Assembly (NCBI GenBank): GCA_004194705.1
Contig: SADC01000469.1
Coordinates: 18,323 to 82,322 of the forward strand
DNA from: Ditylenchus dipsaci
Lineage: Eukaryota; Nematoda; Chromadorea; Rhabditida; Anguinidae
Length of the DNA stretch: 64,000 nt
Direction: 5' to 3'
Shown piece by piece: positions 14,674 through 25,128 of the stretch. A program made the position numbers and the translations under genes. Positions within the stretch are counted from its first letter, which is position 1. Every line of letters begins with the position of its first letter. Below the pieces are notes generated by a model. It saw only the letters and a list, made by a program, of their open reading frames with translations. It did not search any database and was not told where the DNA came from.

Positions 14674-15804
14674 CAGTGTTGTGACTTCCTCATCCTCATC
14701 CTCATCCTCATTCCTCTCCTCTTCCTCTCTCAGAGGAAGAGGAATGAGGAAGAGGAAAACTTTTTTAGAGCGATGAGGAAGAGGAAGAGGAGAGGAATTT
14801 TTTTTGAGAGAATGAGGAAGACAAAAATTTTCCTCAAAACTGAGCCTTCAGTCAATAAAATCCAGGTTTCCTCGAATACATTTCTGAGTCGCAATCCTCC
14901 GCTTCCACTTGTTCCTGCTCTTGATCATCCGTTTTCTCTTCATCCGCCGGCTCTGCTCCTGCTGCTGTTGTTGGCGATGATAAGTGGATGACCATAGCAA
15001 AGTTTCTACAAGAATAAAAAATAAACAAATGCAACCTGGCAAATGAAAATTCAACAACCTGGCAGCAACGAGCATATTTGACCCCTCATCGGTAACGGAA
15101 AAGTAGAGCTGCGGTAAAGCCAGAGTAGACAACGCCTCATCGATGAGCTGAAAAAATTAATTTACTTATTTTTTGGAATGATTCAATTAAATGACCCACC
15201 TTGGATACATATTCCCCAGTGTGGCTCCCGTCGAGAATTGTCTCGGAAATGCCTTCCCACATTGTGTTTGTCCGTCTGGAATATGTCTAGCTGGAATCTG
15301 TTCGCTAACACCAGCCGTAATAAAACCAACCTTCGCTCCACACGGATGCATCTTCCCTTCAAACTCCACATGAACGAGCACTTGTTGTTATGGCCCACAT
15401 ATTGGCTGAGCTTCGGCTCTGAAATTGCTTCGGCTTTAGTAGATTAAACTAATCAAATGAAATCGACTCACTCTTGAACGCCACCATCAATGAGACTGTC
15501 TGCTTGGAGTCGATTGCGTTGAAGTAGGAGTCCTTGGGTCGCGTCCTTGAAGTAGTCCAACAAACCTCCTTTGAGACCTTTCCATCGCCAGGTGTAGAGT
15601 TAGTTGTAGTTTCGTTCATTCTGAAAAAGCGTATGAGGAAAATTTAGAGAAATGAGGAAGGAAAAAGTGTTCCTCAGAGGAAGAGGACTGAGGAGAGGAA
15701 ATTTAGACGCGACGAGGAAGAGGAATGAGGAGAGGAAAATTTTTTAGAGGCGATGAGGAATGAGGAAGAGGAGAGGAAAATTTTTCAGCCAAGTCACAAC
15801 ACTG
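14674..15804. mobile_element. hAT transposon with perfect ends, GAGGAA-word family
   Basis: Perfect 8-bp target duplication gttgtggt (14666-14673 and 15805-15812) and a perfect 14-bp TIR CAGTGTTGTGACTT at both ends. Inside each end lies an array of GAGGAAGAGGAATGAGG-like words (14686-14815 and 15650-15780), in opposite orientation. It carries one minus-strand, five-exon transposase-derived gene (14852-15619). At 1,131 bp it is much shorter than autonomous hAT elements (usually 2.5-5 kb). The exact target duplication suggests a fairly recent insertion. Confidence 0.95.
14852..15619 (-). CDS. Truncated hAT transposase-derived gene, 184 aa
   Basis: Five exons: 15619-15472, 15418-15331, 15275-15200, 15147-15059 and 15005-14852. 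Every intron has GT..AG and is about 52-55 nt, and the frame stays open across all junctions from ATG (15619) to TGA (14852). A splice acceptor (TTTTTCAG) lies one base before the ATG, as for a trans-spliced nematode mRNA. Exons 3-4 encode DGSHTGEYVSKLIDEAL and FSVTDEGSNMLVAAR, matching the hAT RNase-H-like region just before the second catalytic Asp and its TD.GSNM motif. The last exon adds a Glu/Asp-rich tail. There is no recognisable BED finger, no C-terminal hATC dimerisation domain and no third catalytic residue, so catalysis is unlikely; a DNA-binding or repressor-like role would be inference. Confidence 0.75.
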
Positions 15805-15829
15805 GTTGTGGTGTTTGCAAAAAAAAATG

Positions 15830-16136
15830 TTTCAGTTTGAGAAACTATTTATTAATCATTTATATATTTTTAACAAAAAAATTTGGTTTAAAATGTCAAA
15901 AAAAATTTGCTTTTAAAACTGATTACGCTTTACGCAAAGGTAGTGCAGCGTATTTTTGGGACAAACTCGAACATGCTTTCCTACTTCTTTAAGCTTCGAA
16001 AATCACGTATGAGTCTGTCCTAACATACGCTGACTACCCTTGCCGGAGCCAATATTTTGAGAGAGAAAATATTTGTACCAAAAAACAACAATCGGACTAA
16101 GCACTTTTTAAGCACGATTTCGAAATAATGGTAAGT
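15830..16136. other. Nothing recognised
   Basis: AT-rich spacer. GAGTCTGTCCTAACATACGC at 16011-16030 recurs inverted near 25132, so a small repeat remnant is present. Confidence 0.4.
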
Positions 16137-16351
16137 CAATTCTAATTTTGTATGAGATCAGCTAATCTGCTAAATTTTTTATTTTGATAATACCGATAAC
16201 CCAAACGAAAGCTGAAGATCTCCTCTTTCGGAAAATACAGACTGCATTTTGTAAATTAGAGAGTTCAGAAAAGTAGAAAAAGCTTTTGTTTGGGGTATCA
16301 GGTGTCATCGAAAACAAAAAAAACGCTGACCTCATACAAAATTAAAATTGA
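16137..16351. repeat. Small foldback MITE
   Basis: TCTAATTTTGTATGAGATCAGC at the left (first 20 bases considered) is mirrored by GCTGACCTCATACAAAATTA at the right, with about 170 bp between the arms. Confidence 0.6.
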
Positions 16352-16442
16352 TGACAAAACTCACTTTCAAAATTCTGAAACCCCGTGCTTTTTTAATTTT
16401 TTGGCAGAAAAACAACGGGGAGACCAACGCATATTTTTGGGC

Positions 16443-19400
16443 CTACCCTGAACACATATAGAGCCGAAATATACCTATGAGCAAAACTGAGCTGAAACAA
16501 GTGTTTGCAGAAGAAGCTGAACTGAGCCCAATGTCAAGGTTTTTGCAGTACTGAAATTAGAAATCATAATAAAACGAATTTTTAATATTAGATTTTAATT
16601 AGAGAATGAATTTCAGTAAGCCTACCTCTTCAGGATTAGGCTCTGCTTTGTAAGGCAAAGAGCGTTGTGCAAACTGCTCCAAGGTGCAGTTCTTTTCACA
16701 GCAACAATTTGTGTGGTTATGTCAACAACGACAGCTTTTTAGTGTCAGAATCAGGGATCCAGTTAGAACACCTAAAATATATAAAACTTTTCACAAAGAA
16801 ATCTGACACTTCTTCAGTCCTTCCCCTACTCGGATTTTTTGCAAAGTGACCTAAAATCACTTGCGGAATCAATTTTTTCTCCACGACACGATGCCAAAAG
16901 CATTTCTGAAAAAAAATTGAGTTTTGTGAAAAAAAACGTTGCCACCGACCACTTGTGCATCGATGGCCTTTTTATGATAATTCTGACCAAATTTCCGCTT
17001 TTCAATCAAAATCTAGATAAAAATCATAGGGTTTAACAGGTTTTTGATTCTAGGGCCTATTGCATATAGAAACTCCAGTATGCATATGTTATTATGCATC
17101 CAGAGTCACCTTTTAAGTGATATGTATCTAAGGCATGTGTGTGTGCGCATCTCAACCCCAAGCCACCAAGCCCTCTGCGTCTCGGAAGCGCTTAGCTTTC
17201 TGCGATACCGGCGAGGGGAGGGGCTTGTTGGTTAAAAATACCTGTACATGCTTACGTGAGACATAATTTTGAGACTGACTCTGGTCAAAAATGCATTTGG
17301 ATAGTCTTTTTGCTTAGCTCCAGCATGAAATATGTAGTAAATTACCAAAATGACTCTAAAATATACGAAAAAGACATTCACCCCCAAGGAGTCAGTGGCA
17401 ATTTTTTCGACAAAATTTTAAATTTTTTTGTTTTCAGAAGTGTTTATATATGCTTCCTGAATCGTGTTCTAATGAGTTCTGAATAAGGTTAAGTCATGAG
17501 TATATCCCGGCATTCATAATGAAATGCCAGACTATATAATTCGCGCATTTTCTCTATATATTTTCGAGATTTAGTAGTCTCAAAAAGTTTCAAGAACATT
17601 TCGTGGCAATTTTTGTGATTTTTGTCCTTTTTTGTAACAGTACCACTTTTAAGCTAAAAAGTTTCATTTTGAGACACCCTAGTATACAAAATTTCCTCAA
17701 AAAATTGGATAAGAGAAGAGTTCTCTAAAAAAGATTAAATGTATTGCTATCGACAGATTGTTTTTACGCATATTGAATGCTGGCATAAAAGCAGATAATA
17801 TTATTTATGCATTATATATACAGGTGGCCAAAAAAAACCTGAAATTTTTCAAAATTACACTGTTTTCTTTAAGACTTTTGAATTTATATATTTCTTAAAT
17901 TATTCAGCAGTGTTTGTAGCTTGTTTAGAAGCCGAGATCAAGGGCTACGTGCTAGTGCAAAAACACTTCGAAAATCACAGCAAAATTTCAAAGAAATATG
18001 TCAGAATTTGCTGTTCAAATTCAGACTTTTTGAACAGTTAAATTAGACAATTCAGTCATTGAAATTTTGCGTGTCGCATTCACTTATTGTTTTTTTATCC
18101 TGTCTCTATTTTTTATATTGAATTTGGTGTAACAAAGATGGACCGTTGCAGTCTTAGGTCATAAGGTCAGCTTCAAGCAAGCAACATATGGGAAGAAACC
18201 ACTTAGTGAGTTAGCCCTGTCCAGCAAGCTGCGTTAATCTCATGCTACGAGAGCTAGACCTAAGACTACGGCAGAATGAGAGGACTCGGTACCGGACTCA
18301 CAACCGTTATTTAAACATCCTGCTTACGCCAAGAAAATATGTGTATCAGACAGTGCGCGGAAACCCTTGACAAAAATTTTCGGATTTTTTCAGGTTTTTT
18401 TGGGCCACCGTGTACTCCCCAATTCGGGAGAGATAAGAAATTCACACAGGGTAGGCAAAGATGAAATCAAATAGCCAAAGATCAAATTCAGATCCGTTGT
18501 ATTATCAAAAAAAATTCTTTTTTAAGAAAAAAAATCAACCTTAACATAGTAAGTGTCGTCACGTTTCTGCCACAACTCCACTGTCAGACAGGCAGAATAA
18601 GGAGGAATATCATCAGTGTCGTAATTGGTTTTATAAAACCAAGTGTAGCAAACAGAGAGGTTATTGTGGTGTCATGCTATAATAAACAACCTTAGAGCAG
18701 TTGAAACAAACATTCGACTTTGCAATGAATCGGGTGGCAAACTTTATTTCGAAGATAGCTAAGATCCTGAGTTACAACGAAACAGAGCCTTTTTCCGAAA
18801 TGATTATTGAGTGAAAAATTTCCTTAGTGATCAGTGAAAAATCGTGATTTGTTTCACCAAAATCTGTTGAGTACTTAGTTTAAAATCGATAGACTGTTCC
18901 AACGGATTAGACTCATCGTTGCAAACTTTTTTGACGATAACCAAGATCTTGCGCCACAACGTGATAGAGCGTTTTTTTTATTTTGTAATGAAAAGCGCCA
19001 GTAAAATCAGATTCATTAAAAAAAATAGCGCAAACACCCACACATGCCAAATACTATATAGAGATTTGAAAACTGACCCCAGAAAACACATAGTACTTCA
19101 GTTTGGTTATCCATTGACACAGTGTGATGATGCTGATGGTAAATATATTTGTTAATAATTATGAAAAAAGTGTTAAAGCCACCTGCAGTCTTTAACAGTT
19201 GACCTTGTCTTGCATTTGATCTATGATTGTCCAAATAAGACCCCCGCCACGTATTTTCGGCAACTCTCTGCTAAAATCTACTCCATTGTAGGGCTGTATT
19301 CCTACAAAACACAGAAATACATTTTTAAACAGAGTATTTTTTCAGACAACTTCAAAAACAGACTTCCCCAGCTCGCCGCAGCCAATAATGAATTGATCTG

Positions 19401-22400
19401 GTTGATCTCCGACGTTAACTTAGATGTGACCCAGTCAGGCATAATCAAATTCAATCTATCTTTCCATGTGTTTCGATGAATAAAGTTTTAGCTAGCATCC
19501 TTAAAAATTCTCAAGATTATATCGCAGTATGTTTTGATTAAAGCATACCAGATGTTGTGAACTTTTATTTCCTGACCACAAAATTTTGTAAGGTTGTCAA
19601 ACAGCCACTAAACAAATGTGATTTGTAAATTGGAAAGTCACATCTATGCACTAAACTAAACCTGTTTGTCTCTCTATAGCTGCTTGTATTCCGGTGTCTG
19701 CTTCCACAAATCCTTCAACTTTTTATGTCGTTGACAGTCTGCAGATGCATCTCCATGCCCAATCTACACTTCATAATTGTGGATCTTATATTTTATTAAG
19801 AATGGCCGGAGTACGGTGTGATAACTCCTCCCAAAAATCAGTTTAAACCATTTTTTCGTGTGTTTTAGCATCTTTCACGTACAGAAAACATGTTTTTTGG
19901 CGGAAGACCATTTCCGAATTTTTTTTGAAAATTTTGACTTTTGCCTTGGGGGACCACGTAAACCATGGTTTTCAGGGTATTCTACCCTGTTCTTGTCATT
20001 GGAGCTGGGGAAAAAAGAGTCTTCTTTATGCATTTACCATCAAGAGTATTTCTCGGAATCATGTCTAAGGTATGTGGTGCGCGCATCTCTAACTCACAAG
20101 CCCCTGCGGGGGGCGCAGGGGGCTTGGTTGAGATGCGCACACACACATACCTGAGACATAAATCACTCGAAGGTGAAATTCGAGATGCGATTTCGAAATT
20201 CGAGACAAACACCGTAGGCGAAGGTTTCCTGATTTACAAATCATAATAACAGCTTTTAAAATAAAATTATTGGAAAGATTATTTGCAGAGCCTTCGGCGT
20301 CGAAAAGATTACAATAGAATATCGATTTTCATGGTGCAAAAAAGGATTTTTTCCTCACTGTTTTTTACTTTAACCTTTTTGTGCTATATTTTACGAAGAT
20401 GTTGCAGCACTGTATTTATAGCTGCCGCGGTCAAAAAAAAAAGCGCCAGCGCTGGAGTAAACAATGGATCTTTCTTGGGATCCCGATTGCCGATCAGCGT
20501 GCGCAGTGGGGAAGCGGAGATAATATGAGAGGAACAGATTCTCTAATCATTAGAGTCTAATGTGCTGAATATCGGGAACAGATCCACTAATATTTTTGGT
20601 CGGCTTGAACTCGGAGTAGCACCACAAATTTTATTGGATCACCTCAAACTTGGTAATTGAACCGACAATCGAAAATAAATGCATATTGTTATGGGTACAA
20701 TGAGGTACATGGTAAATACTCAACGAAATATATCAAAAACTTATACAATATGCCAAAGACTAATCAAAAACAGCTTCCATGATCTGTGGTCCTTTAATCT
20801 AATTAAAATTTAGAGAGCTCGCTGCTCTGACCTAATAAATGATTTTAAAGTCTTTATTGAAGTATTTTTAAATTAATTTTAGGCATATTTGGTGTGACCA
20901 AATATGGGTTCCTCATACTCGCACCAGAGTACCTAAATTTAAAAAAAGCACAGGAGCGTTTTTACTGGCGCGGTGAAAAGCGCTAGGGCCCTTAAAAATC
21001 GGATGATATAATATCAATATTCTCGATTCCCAGCTGCTTTTTTCAGTTTCGGACATCTTATAGTTAAGGTTCATTGACTAAGTCGATATTGCTTCGAAAA
21101 TCTATATGAAATATAGAAATTTATGCTTCGCCTAAGTGCGGACTCTTCTGCGGAATCTTTTTTCGTCTATTCATCATCAATCAATCTATTCAAGATCCAA
21201 TAATCAAAATTGTAAAAGGACCTCAAAAATTGAAGTTAAAAAATGTCGAACCCTAGGCTGAACAGACTTTTGAGTGTAAATTAAAGTGGTGCACACATGT
21301 GAGTCATTATAGTAACACTTTACTTGACCCCCAACCCACCCGCTCCCTCCCCCTCCACGGCTGACCATTTTTTCAAGGAATTTTTTAAAACCAATTGCAT
21401 ATTTGTGTTTTTCGTCCACGATTTATGGTGGAAAAAGTCAGCAGATTCTGTGAAAAAAAACTATTTTTTCATCCCTTTTCAAATGTTTAGCGCTAATCGA
21501 AAAATTGTTTTTTTTCTTCAATTTTTCTGGATTTTTCACCTGGGGAACTGAGGCAAACCAAATTTTTTGCTCTTTCACAGAATCTGTCGACTATCATGGA
21601 ATAATCAGGATCGAGAAACACGAATATGCAATTGGTTTTGAAAAATTACATGAAATTAAAAATTCTGCAAAATTCCAGGGGGTGGGGTCAAGTGAAGTCT
21701 AGCCGTCATTACATGGTCTTCGTGGACGTCAAAAGTGTGCACAGCAATTGGCACAAACTTGGCAGGCCAATCTCCAGCTGGATAGTCCACTCCAGCTTTG
21801 GCGCTCTCACCATAAAAGCCTATAAAATTGGAAATGGCACTGGTCAGGGTGCGGTTGACATCTGTGCTTCGAACATAGATCTTAAAGCAGCAGTACTTTA
21901 TTGCATAATCACAAAAGTTAGTTTCGACTTTTTTCAAGCTTACCCTGTCGTTAGGAGATAATAAAGAAATTATCAAGGGGCAGGAAGGTGTTTACAAAAA
22001 TTTGGCTAAAATTATTTATTTTCGGCTTGGTTTTAAAGGTAAACAACCAGGTATAGGGTATTCTACCCTATTTTGTTACTTATGTATTTGTGAAACAGTT
22101 TTCGGAAAAAGTATTTAGGAAAAATGTTGATAAAGACCAGAACAGCAATAATTAAATGAAAAAAGTTTCCGTGCTTTTAAGAATTTTTTTAAATTCCCGC
22201 CTTTTCGAGTTTCATTAATCTTCAACTTTTTTGCATTCGTCAATTCTTGTATCTTCATGTCGAAGCCTTAGACGCAGAATAGACAAGCGCACGTTAGGAC
22301 GGACTTAATCGTGTGCTCCAGGCTGTGATGAAATTTTAAAAAATTTCTTTAAAGTGCAGAAACGTCTATGCCCCGATGAATTATATAATTTTTAATTTTA

Positions 22401-22737
22401 TTTTGTCGAACAAATTTGTTTTTAAACACAGTAAAAAAACAGACCTCGTGGTTTTTGTAGTTCTCACTGACCAATTTTTGATCTATAATGTACTTTTGTC
22501 GCAACCTTTTGCCGAGCGCAACATGTTGTGCCATTCCGTCCTTAATTTCAGAGCAAAAATAAAATGTTTATTCGTTTTTAGAAAGTATACATACAGTGGT
22601 GAGTTGTCCCCAGCCCACAAATTAATCCATATTATTGTCAAATATACTCTACACTTTTTACCTTGTGGCCAAACTTCCTCCTTATTTGGATCAGATTTGA
22701 AGGTAGCTGTAGGTGAGCGATCTCCATGCCGCCAAAC
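16443..22737 (-). CDS. Histidine acid phosphatase, exons at both ends, middle missing
   Basis: Exons found, right to left: 22737-22662 with VWRHGDRSPT (RHGxRxP catalytic motif) and WPQG; 22540-22445 with GMAQHVALGKRLRQKY; 21880-21713 with YVRSTDVNRTLTSA and DWP..FVPIAVHT; 18690-18540 with a diverged HD motif (HDTT), PPYSACLTVELW and YYVK; 16771-16626 with CEKNCTLEQF; 16550-16443, ending in a short hydrophobic tail. The order and motifs are those of branch-2 histidine acid phosphatases (secreted or lysosomal; phosphomonoester hydrolysis by His in RHG and proton donor Asp in HD). Phase fits at E..HE|IYVRST and PNPEE|YCK. The 18690 exon needs two one-base insertions and the 16771 exon two small indels. 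The roughly 130-aa middle and the signal-peptide exon were not found. It is either a decayed gene or one disrupted by insertions plus base errors. Confidence 0.75.
17095..17330. repeat. Foldback family FB1 copy
   Basis: Order: ATGCATCCAGAGTCACC, CTAAGGCATGTGTGTGTGCG, GCATCTCAACCCCAAGCC, a GC-rich centre (17175-17225), then inverse parts TACATGCTTACGTGAGACAT and GCATTTGGATAGTC. It lies in an intron of the acid phosphatase gene. Confidence 0.6.
17821..18412. mobile_element. Tc1/mariner-like nonautonomous element, copy 2
   Basis: TA on both sides. Ends CAGGTGGCC-AAAAAAAACCTG and GGGCCACCGTG. The 592-bp body is the inverse of copy 1 (6725-7314), with nearly full-length similarity. It lies between two C-terminal exons of the acid phosphatase gene. 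Confidence 0.85.
18987..19479 (+). CDS. Spliced + strand gene nested in the phosphatase, perhaps TMEM231-like
   Basis: Two exons joined by a 60-nt GT..AG intron (19139-19198) in matching phase (GAT G|TT GAC). Exon 2 runs to TGA at 19479, which overlaps an AATAAA signal (19479-19484). Readable parts are RDLKTDPRKHIVLQFGYPL, then DVDLVLHLIYD and NNELIWLISDVNLD. The first block faintly resembles the start of the lumenal region of the ciliary transition-zone protein TMEM231 (a D..KTD..h.F..PL pattern) and the last the IWL segment. This is a guess from memory of the family, not an alignment. Start 18987 is the first in-frame ATG; a true upstream exon is possible. It lies in an intron of the acid phosphatase gene, on the opposite strand. 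Confidence 0.45.
19680..19846 (+). CDS. Unassigned exon-like segment
   Basis: After a good acceptor (CTCTCTATAG) a frame of about 54 codons runs to TAA at 19846, with clear coding character (IPVSASTNPSTFYVVDSLQ, STLHNCGSYILL). It has polar/hydrophobic alternation like a beta-rich extracellular domain. It might belong to the gene ending at 19479 through alternative splicing, but no donor in matching phase was found. The family is not recognised. Confidence 0.35.
19930..20190. repeat. Foldback family FB1 copy
   Basis: A clear example of the palindrome: CATGTCTAAGGTATGTGGTG and CGCATCTC, loop AAGCCCCTGCGGGGGGCGCA, then GGCTTGGTTGAGATGCGCAC and ACATACCTGAGACAT. Preceded by TTGCCTTGGGGGACCACG, the family's outer-arm motif. 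Confidence 0.7.
20283..20560. other. Nothing recognised
   Basis: Contains an 81-codon open frame and a stretch rich in GCGCC/GGCGC at 20420-20520. No homology or repeat partner was seen. Confidence 0.35.
20565..20663 (-). ncRNA. SL1-like spliced-leader RNA (candidate)
   Basis: On the minus strand, positions 20663-20643 begin GGTTCAATTACC and end AAGTTTGAG, followed by GT (20642-20641). The nematode SL1 exon differs by one T>C at base 5 and one extra C in its CCC run, and it too is followed by a GT donor. In SL1 RNA bases 2-6 pair with sequence just after the donor. Here the changed base 5 (C) can pair with a G in GTGATCC, so pairing is kept. A possible Sm-like AATTTGTGG occurs downstream but closer to the donor than usual. 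The length of about 100 nt is assumed from the family. Confidence 0.5.
20700..21225. other. Nothing recognised
   Basis: Where the middle exons of the acid phosphatase would be expected. I read both strands and found no matching motif. Confidence 0.4.
21225..21700. repeat. Diverged inverted duplication next to a phosphatase exon
   Basis: The left arm (21360-21450, inverted) and right arm (21575-21665) share TCACAGAATCTG and AATATGCAATTGG, and the reading EKHEYAIGFEK appears from both strands. The arms flank a G/C-rich stretch (CCCCCAACCCACCCGCTCCC). The right arm touches the donor end of the 21880-21713 exon. Confidence 0.5.
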
Positions 22738-22984
22738 CTTAATTTTTTACATTTTAACAAAGTTTGTAATTTTATACAAAATGTGAAGTACACTTTGTTG
22801 TACACTTCAAGTACACTTTGTTAACAAACCAAAACGTCGCTTTTTTCAAGATCTAAGCATTTCCTAGACCCTGAAAGAATTTTCATATTTTTTGACTTGA
22901 TCACTTTTGTTGAACCTTATAAAGGGAATTTGAACATAGTTTTGTCAAACCCAGCGCATAAAATTTTTTTTGGTATGCACGCTG

Positions 22985-23155
22985 TTTTTATGAATCCAGG
23001 GTCACTTTCGAGTGTTTGGGATTTAAAGTATGTGTGCGTGCAAATACTTACCCTAAGCAATCAAGCCCTTAGTTCTTCCTGAAAGGGTGCTTTATGGGTA
23101 GAGATGTGCACACTCCCTTACCTTAGACAAAACCATAGGTCGGACTAAAGCAAAC
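22985..23155. repeat. Foldback family FB1 copy
   Basis: ATGAATCCAGGGTCACTTTC, AGTATGTGTGCGTGCAAATA, AAGCCC, then AGAGATGTGCACACTCCCTT and ACCTTAGACA. Confidence 0.6.
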
Positions 23156-23159
23156 TAAA

Positions 23160-23625
23160 AAAACATTTCTTTTTCAAAAAAATGTCCTTGTCACTACAAA
23201 ACACTCTTTTTACATTTTAGCGTTCTCATGGCCTATGAAATACTTAGACATTAGTTTTGGCTTGTTTGACAAAGTGTAATCCTGCCAAAATTTGTTTTAA
23301 AAAATAAATAAGCTCAGAAACAGTAAAAAAGAACCGATAGTAATCTTATTTTTTCCGCTTTTTCAGTTCCCGGCGATATCAGCTAGATAAACTAACTGCT
23401 TGGACGAAAATTAGTTTATCCGACTGTTGTAGCGCAATAGTTGCTTTTACCACTAATATTCCATCCAACAGCACAAATAATTACAAATAAATAGATGACA
23501 GCCCATATAAATATAGCTGATGAAAATTTGGATTGTCTCCTGATTGTCGCGTTTGTGGCCATATTTGTTTGCCCTAGTCATTAACAAACAAAATCAGAGC
23601 AGCGTAATAAGAAAACCTTGATGCG
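23160..23625. other. Nothing recognised
   Basis: AT-rich spacer without coding signal or recognised repeats. Confidence 0.4.
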
Positions 23626-23626
23626 A

Positions 23627-23761
23627 CCGGACATTTAGCAGAATTTGTGAAATTGTTCGCAAACATTTAGTATAATTTTTCGGTATCATTCGGGCGAAAC
23701 AACCGAATCATACCAAAAAATTCTGCTAAATGTCCGCGGACAATTCTCACAAATTTTGCAG
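23627..23761. repeat. Palindromic MITE
   Basis: CGGACATTTAGCAGAATTTG at the left, then GTATCATTCGG, a 9-nt loop and CCGAATCATACC, and the arm closes with ATTCTGCTAAATGTCCG. Extra CAATTNTCNCAAATTTTGC copies at the right. Confidence 0.65.
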
Positions 23762-23766
23762 TTCTT

Positions 23767-23974
23767 ATCCTTCATCCGGGCCACCTTGTTAAAGGTCCCT
23801 TTTTTACTCTCGTTTTAGGCTTAGTTCTAACTTCTTAAGCATAAACCAAGAGTACTCAAACTTTGAAAGAAGTGCGTAGGACATCTGTTAGTCCGTCCTA
23901 ACATGAGTTCGCTTACTTCAAGCCTAAAAATGAGAGTAAAAGGAGATCTTGAAAAGGTGGCCCGGATAAAAGAT
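23767..23974. repeat. Foldback MITE with CCGGGCCACCTT arms
   Basis: ATCCGGGCCACCTTGTTAAA at the left is mirrored by AAAGGTGGCCCGGAT at the right. Inner arms TTTACTCTCGTTTTAGGCTT and AAGCCTAAAAATGAGAGTAA. The open frames inside are repeat-derived. Confidence 0.7.
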
Positions 23975-24019
23975 AAAAACCAAGCCAGCTTGCCATTTTG
24001 ATATAATGTCCCCAATCTA

Positions 24020-24780
24020 TTTATCATAATGCTGACAAAAATTGAACCAAAATGTTCAAGAAAAAGTGATGCACAACTTTTTAGTCAGAAGTGCTTGTTG
24101 CTGTTTATGAACCTCTTTTCATATGACTTTTATTTTTAAGACAGCTTAGATTGGCTATGATTGCTTTCCCGCTTAACAGCAGCGATAGTTCGTGTTTGAG
24201 TGGAAAAGAGATTATGTATTCACCAATATTTATCATCTTTTTTTTGAACACTTGTGAATTTGACTGATAATCAGATTATTGTGTGATTGATAGGAATATA
24301 AAATTTTCATTTTTTGAAGATTAGTGACGAATTTTGAGAACTATCACCCTAAAGAGGCATGCCCGTGCGTTTAAAAATTTAAGGCAAGGACCAGCAATTT
24401 TTTTGAAACGTCCTAGTTTTGATTAGTTTCGCGATCAATCTGATATTGATAACAATATAAGAAATTGTACATAGATAATGTTAGACCGACAGAAGGTTAC
24501 TACCAATCTGACATATGGGGGAGCTGGTTTTTACACGGTCTTTTTTCTGACTAGAATAGCAGATTTCAACACAGAATTTTCCGGCTATAGTAGTGAATAC
24601 CTTTGCCCCATAAATTTGACTTTTCAAAAATGCTGTAACTTTTCTTTGGAACAACAAGTTAAGACTTGGCCCTTAGGCTCGAATGTAGGCCAGCATACGG
24701 AGGTTGTGACTAATAAATAGTTGACGCACTTTTTCTGGCGGTAGGCGGAAAAGCCACTTTTTGGACTTTTCGTTACGGCG
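24020..24780. other. Nothing recognised beyond a GCATGCCCGTGCG remnant
   Basis: 24356-24410 carries GGCATGCCCGTGCG and ACCAGCAA, one arm of the foldback family complete at 60009-60161. The rest is unassigned. Confidence 0.45.
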
Positions 24781-24799
24781 AAAAAGCCAATTTTTTTTT

Positions 24800-24970
24800 T
24801 TATTTTTTTATTTTTCAATTGGCATGAGTCTGGAATAGGCAATTTAGAAATTATTTTTTTCTGGAATTGTCATTTTTTAAAATAGCATCATAGACAGAGA
24901 AAATAACTTCTAAATTGCTTGTTACAGACTCATGCTAATTGAAAAAATCAAAAAACAAAAAGCTAAAAAT
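24800..24970. repeat. Palindromic repeat
   Basis: TTTTTCAATTGGCATGAGTC and GGCAATTTAGAA at the left, TTCTAAATTGC and GACTCATGCTAATTGAAAAA at the right. Confidence 0.6.
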
Positions 24971-25128
24971 AAGGTCAGAAGTTCGTTCCCACCTAGGGTC
25001 CAACACTTTTTCAACCTGATTTTTAAGTCTTTTTCCAGTTCTGTTTTTACCTTCTGCTCCCAGGATTTTCCTTGGTCCAGCCTGTGTTCTTCGTTACATT
25101 CTGAGTCTTAAGCAAGGTGAGCCAGCGT

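Noticed and set aside
20540..20660. + strand reading FGRLELGVAPQILLDHLKLG as a phosphatase C-terminal piece
   Set aside because: Short, no splice partners, and the opposite strand carries a better-supported SL1-like sequence.
22376..22786. 136-codon + strand ORF
   Set aside because: It is the antisense of the acid phosphatase exons at 22445-22540 and 22662-22737, whose minus-strand frames carry RHGDRSP and GMAQHV.
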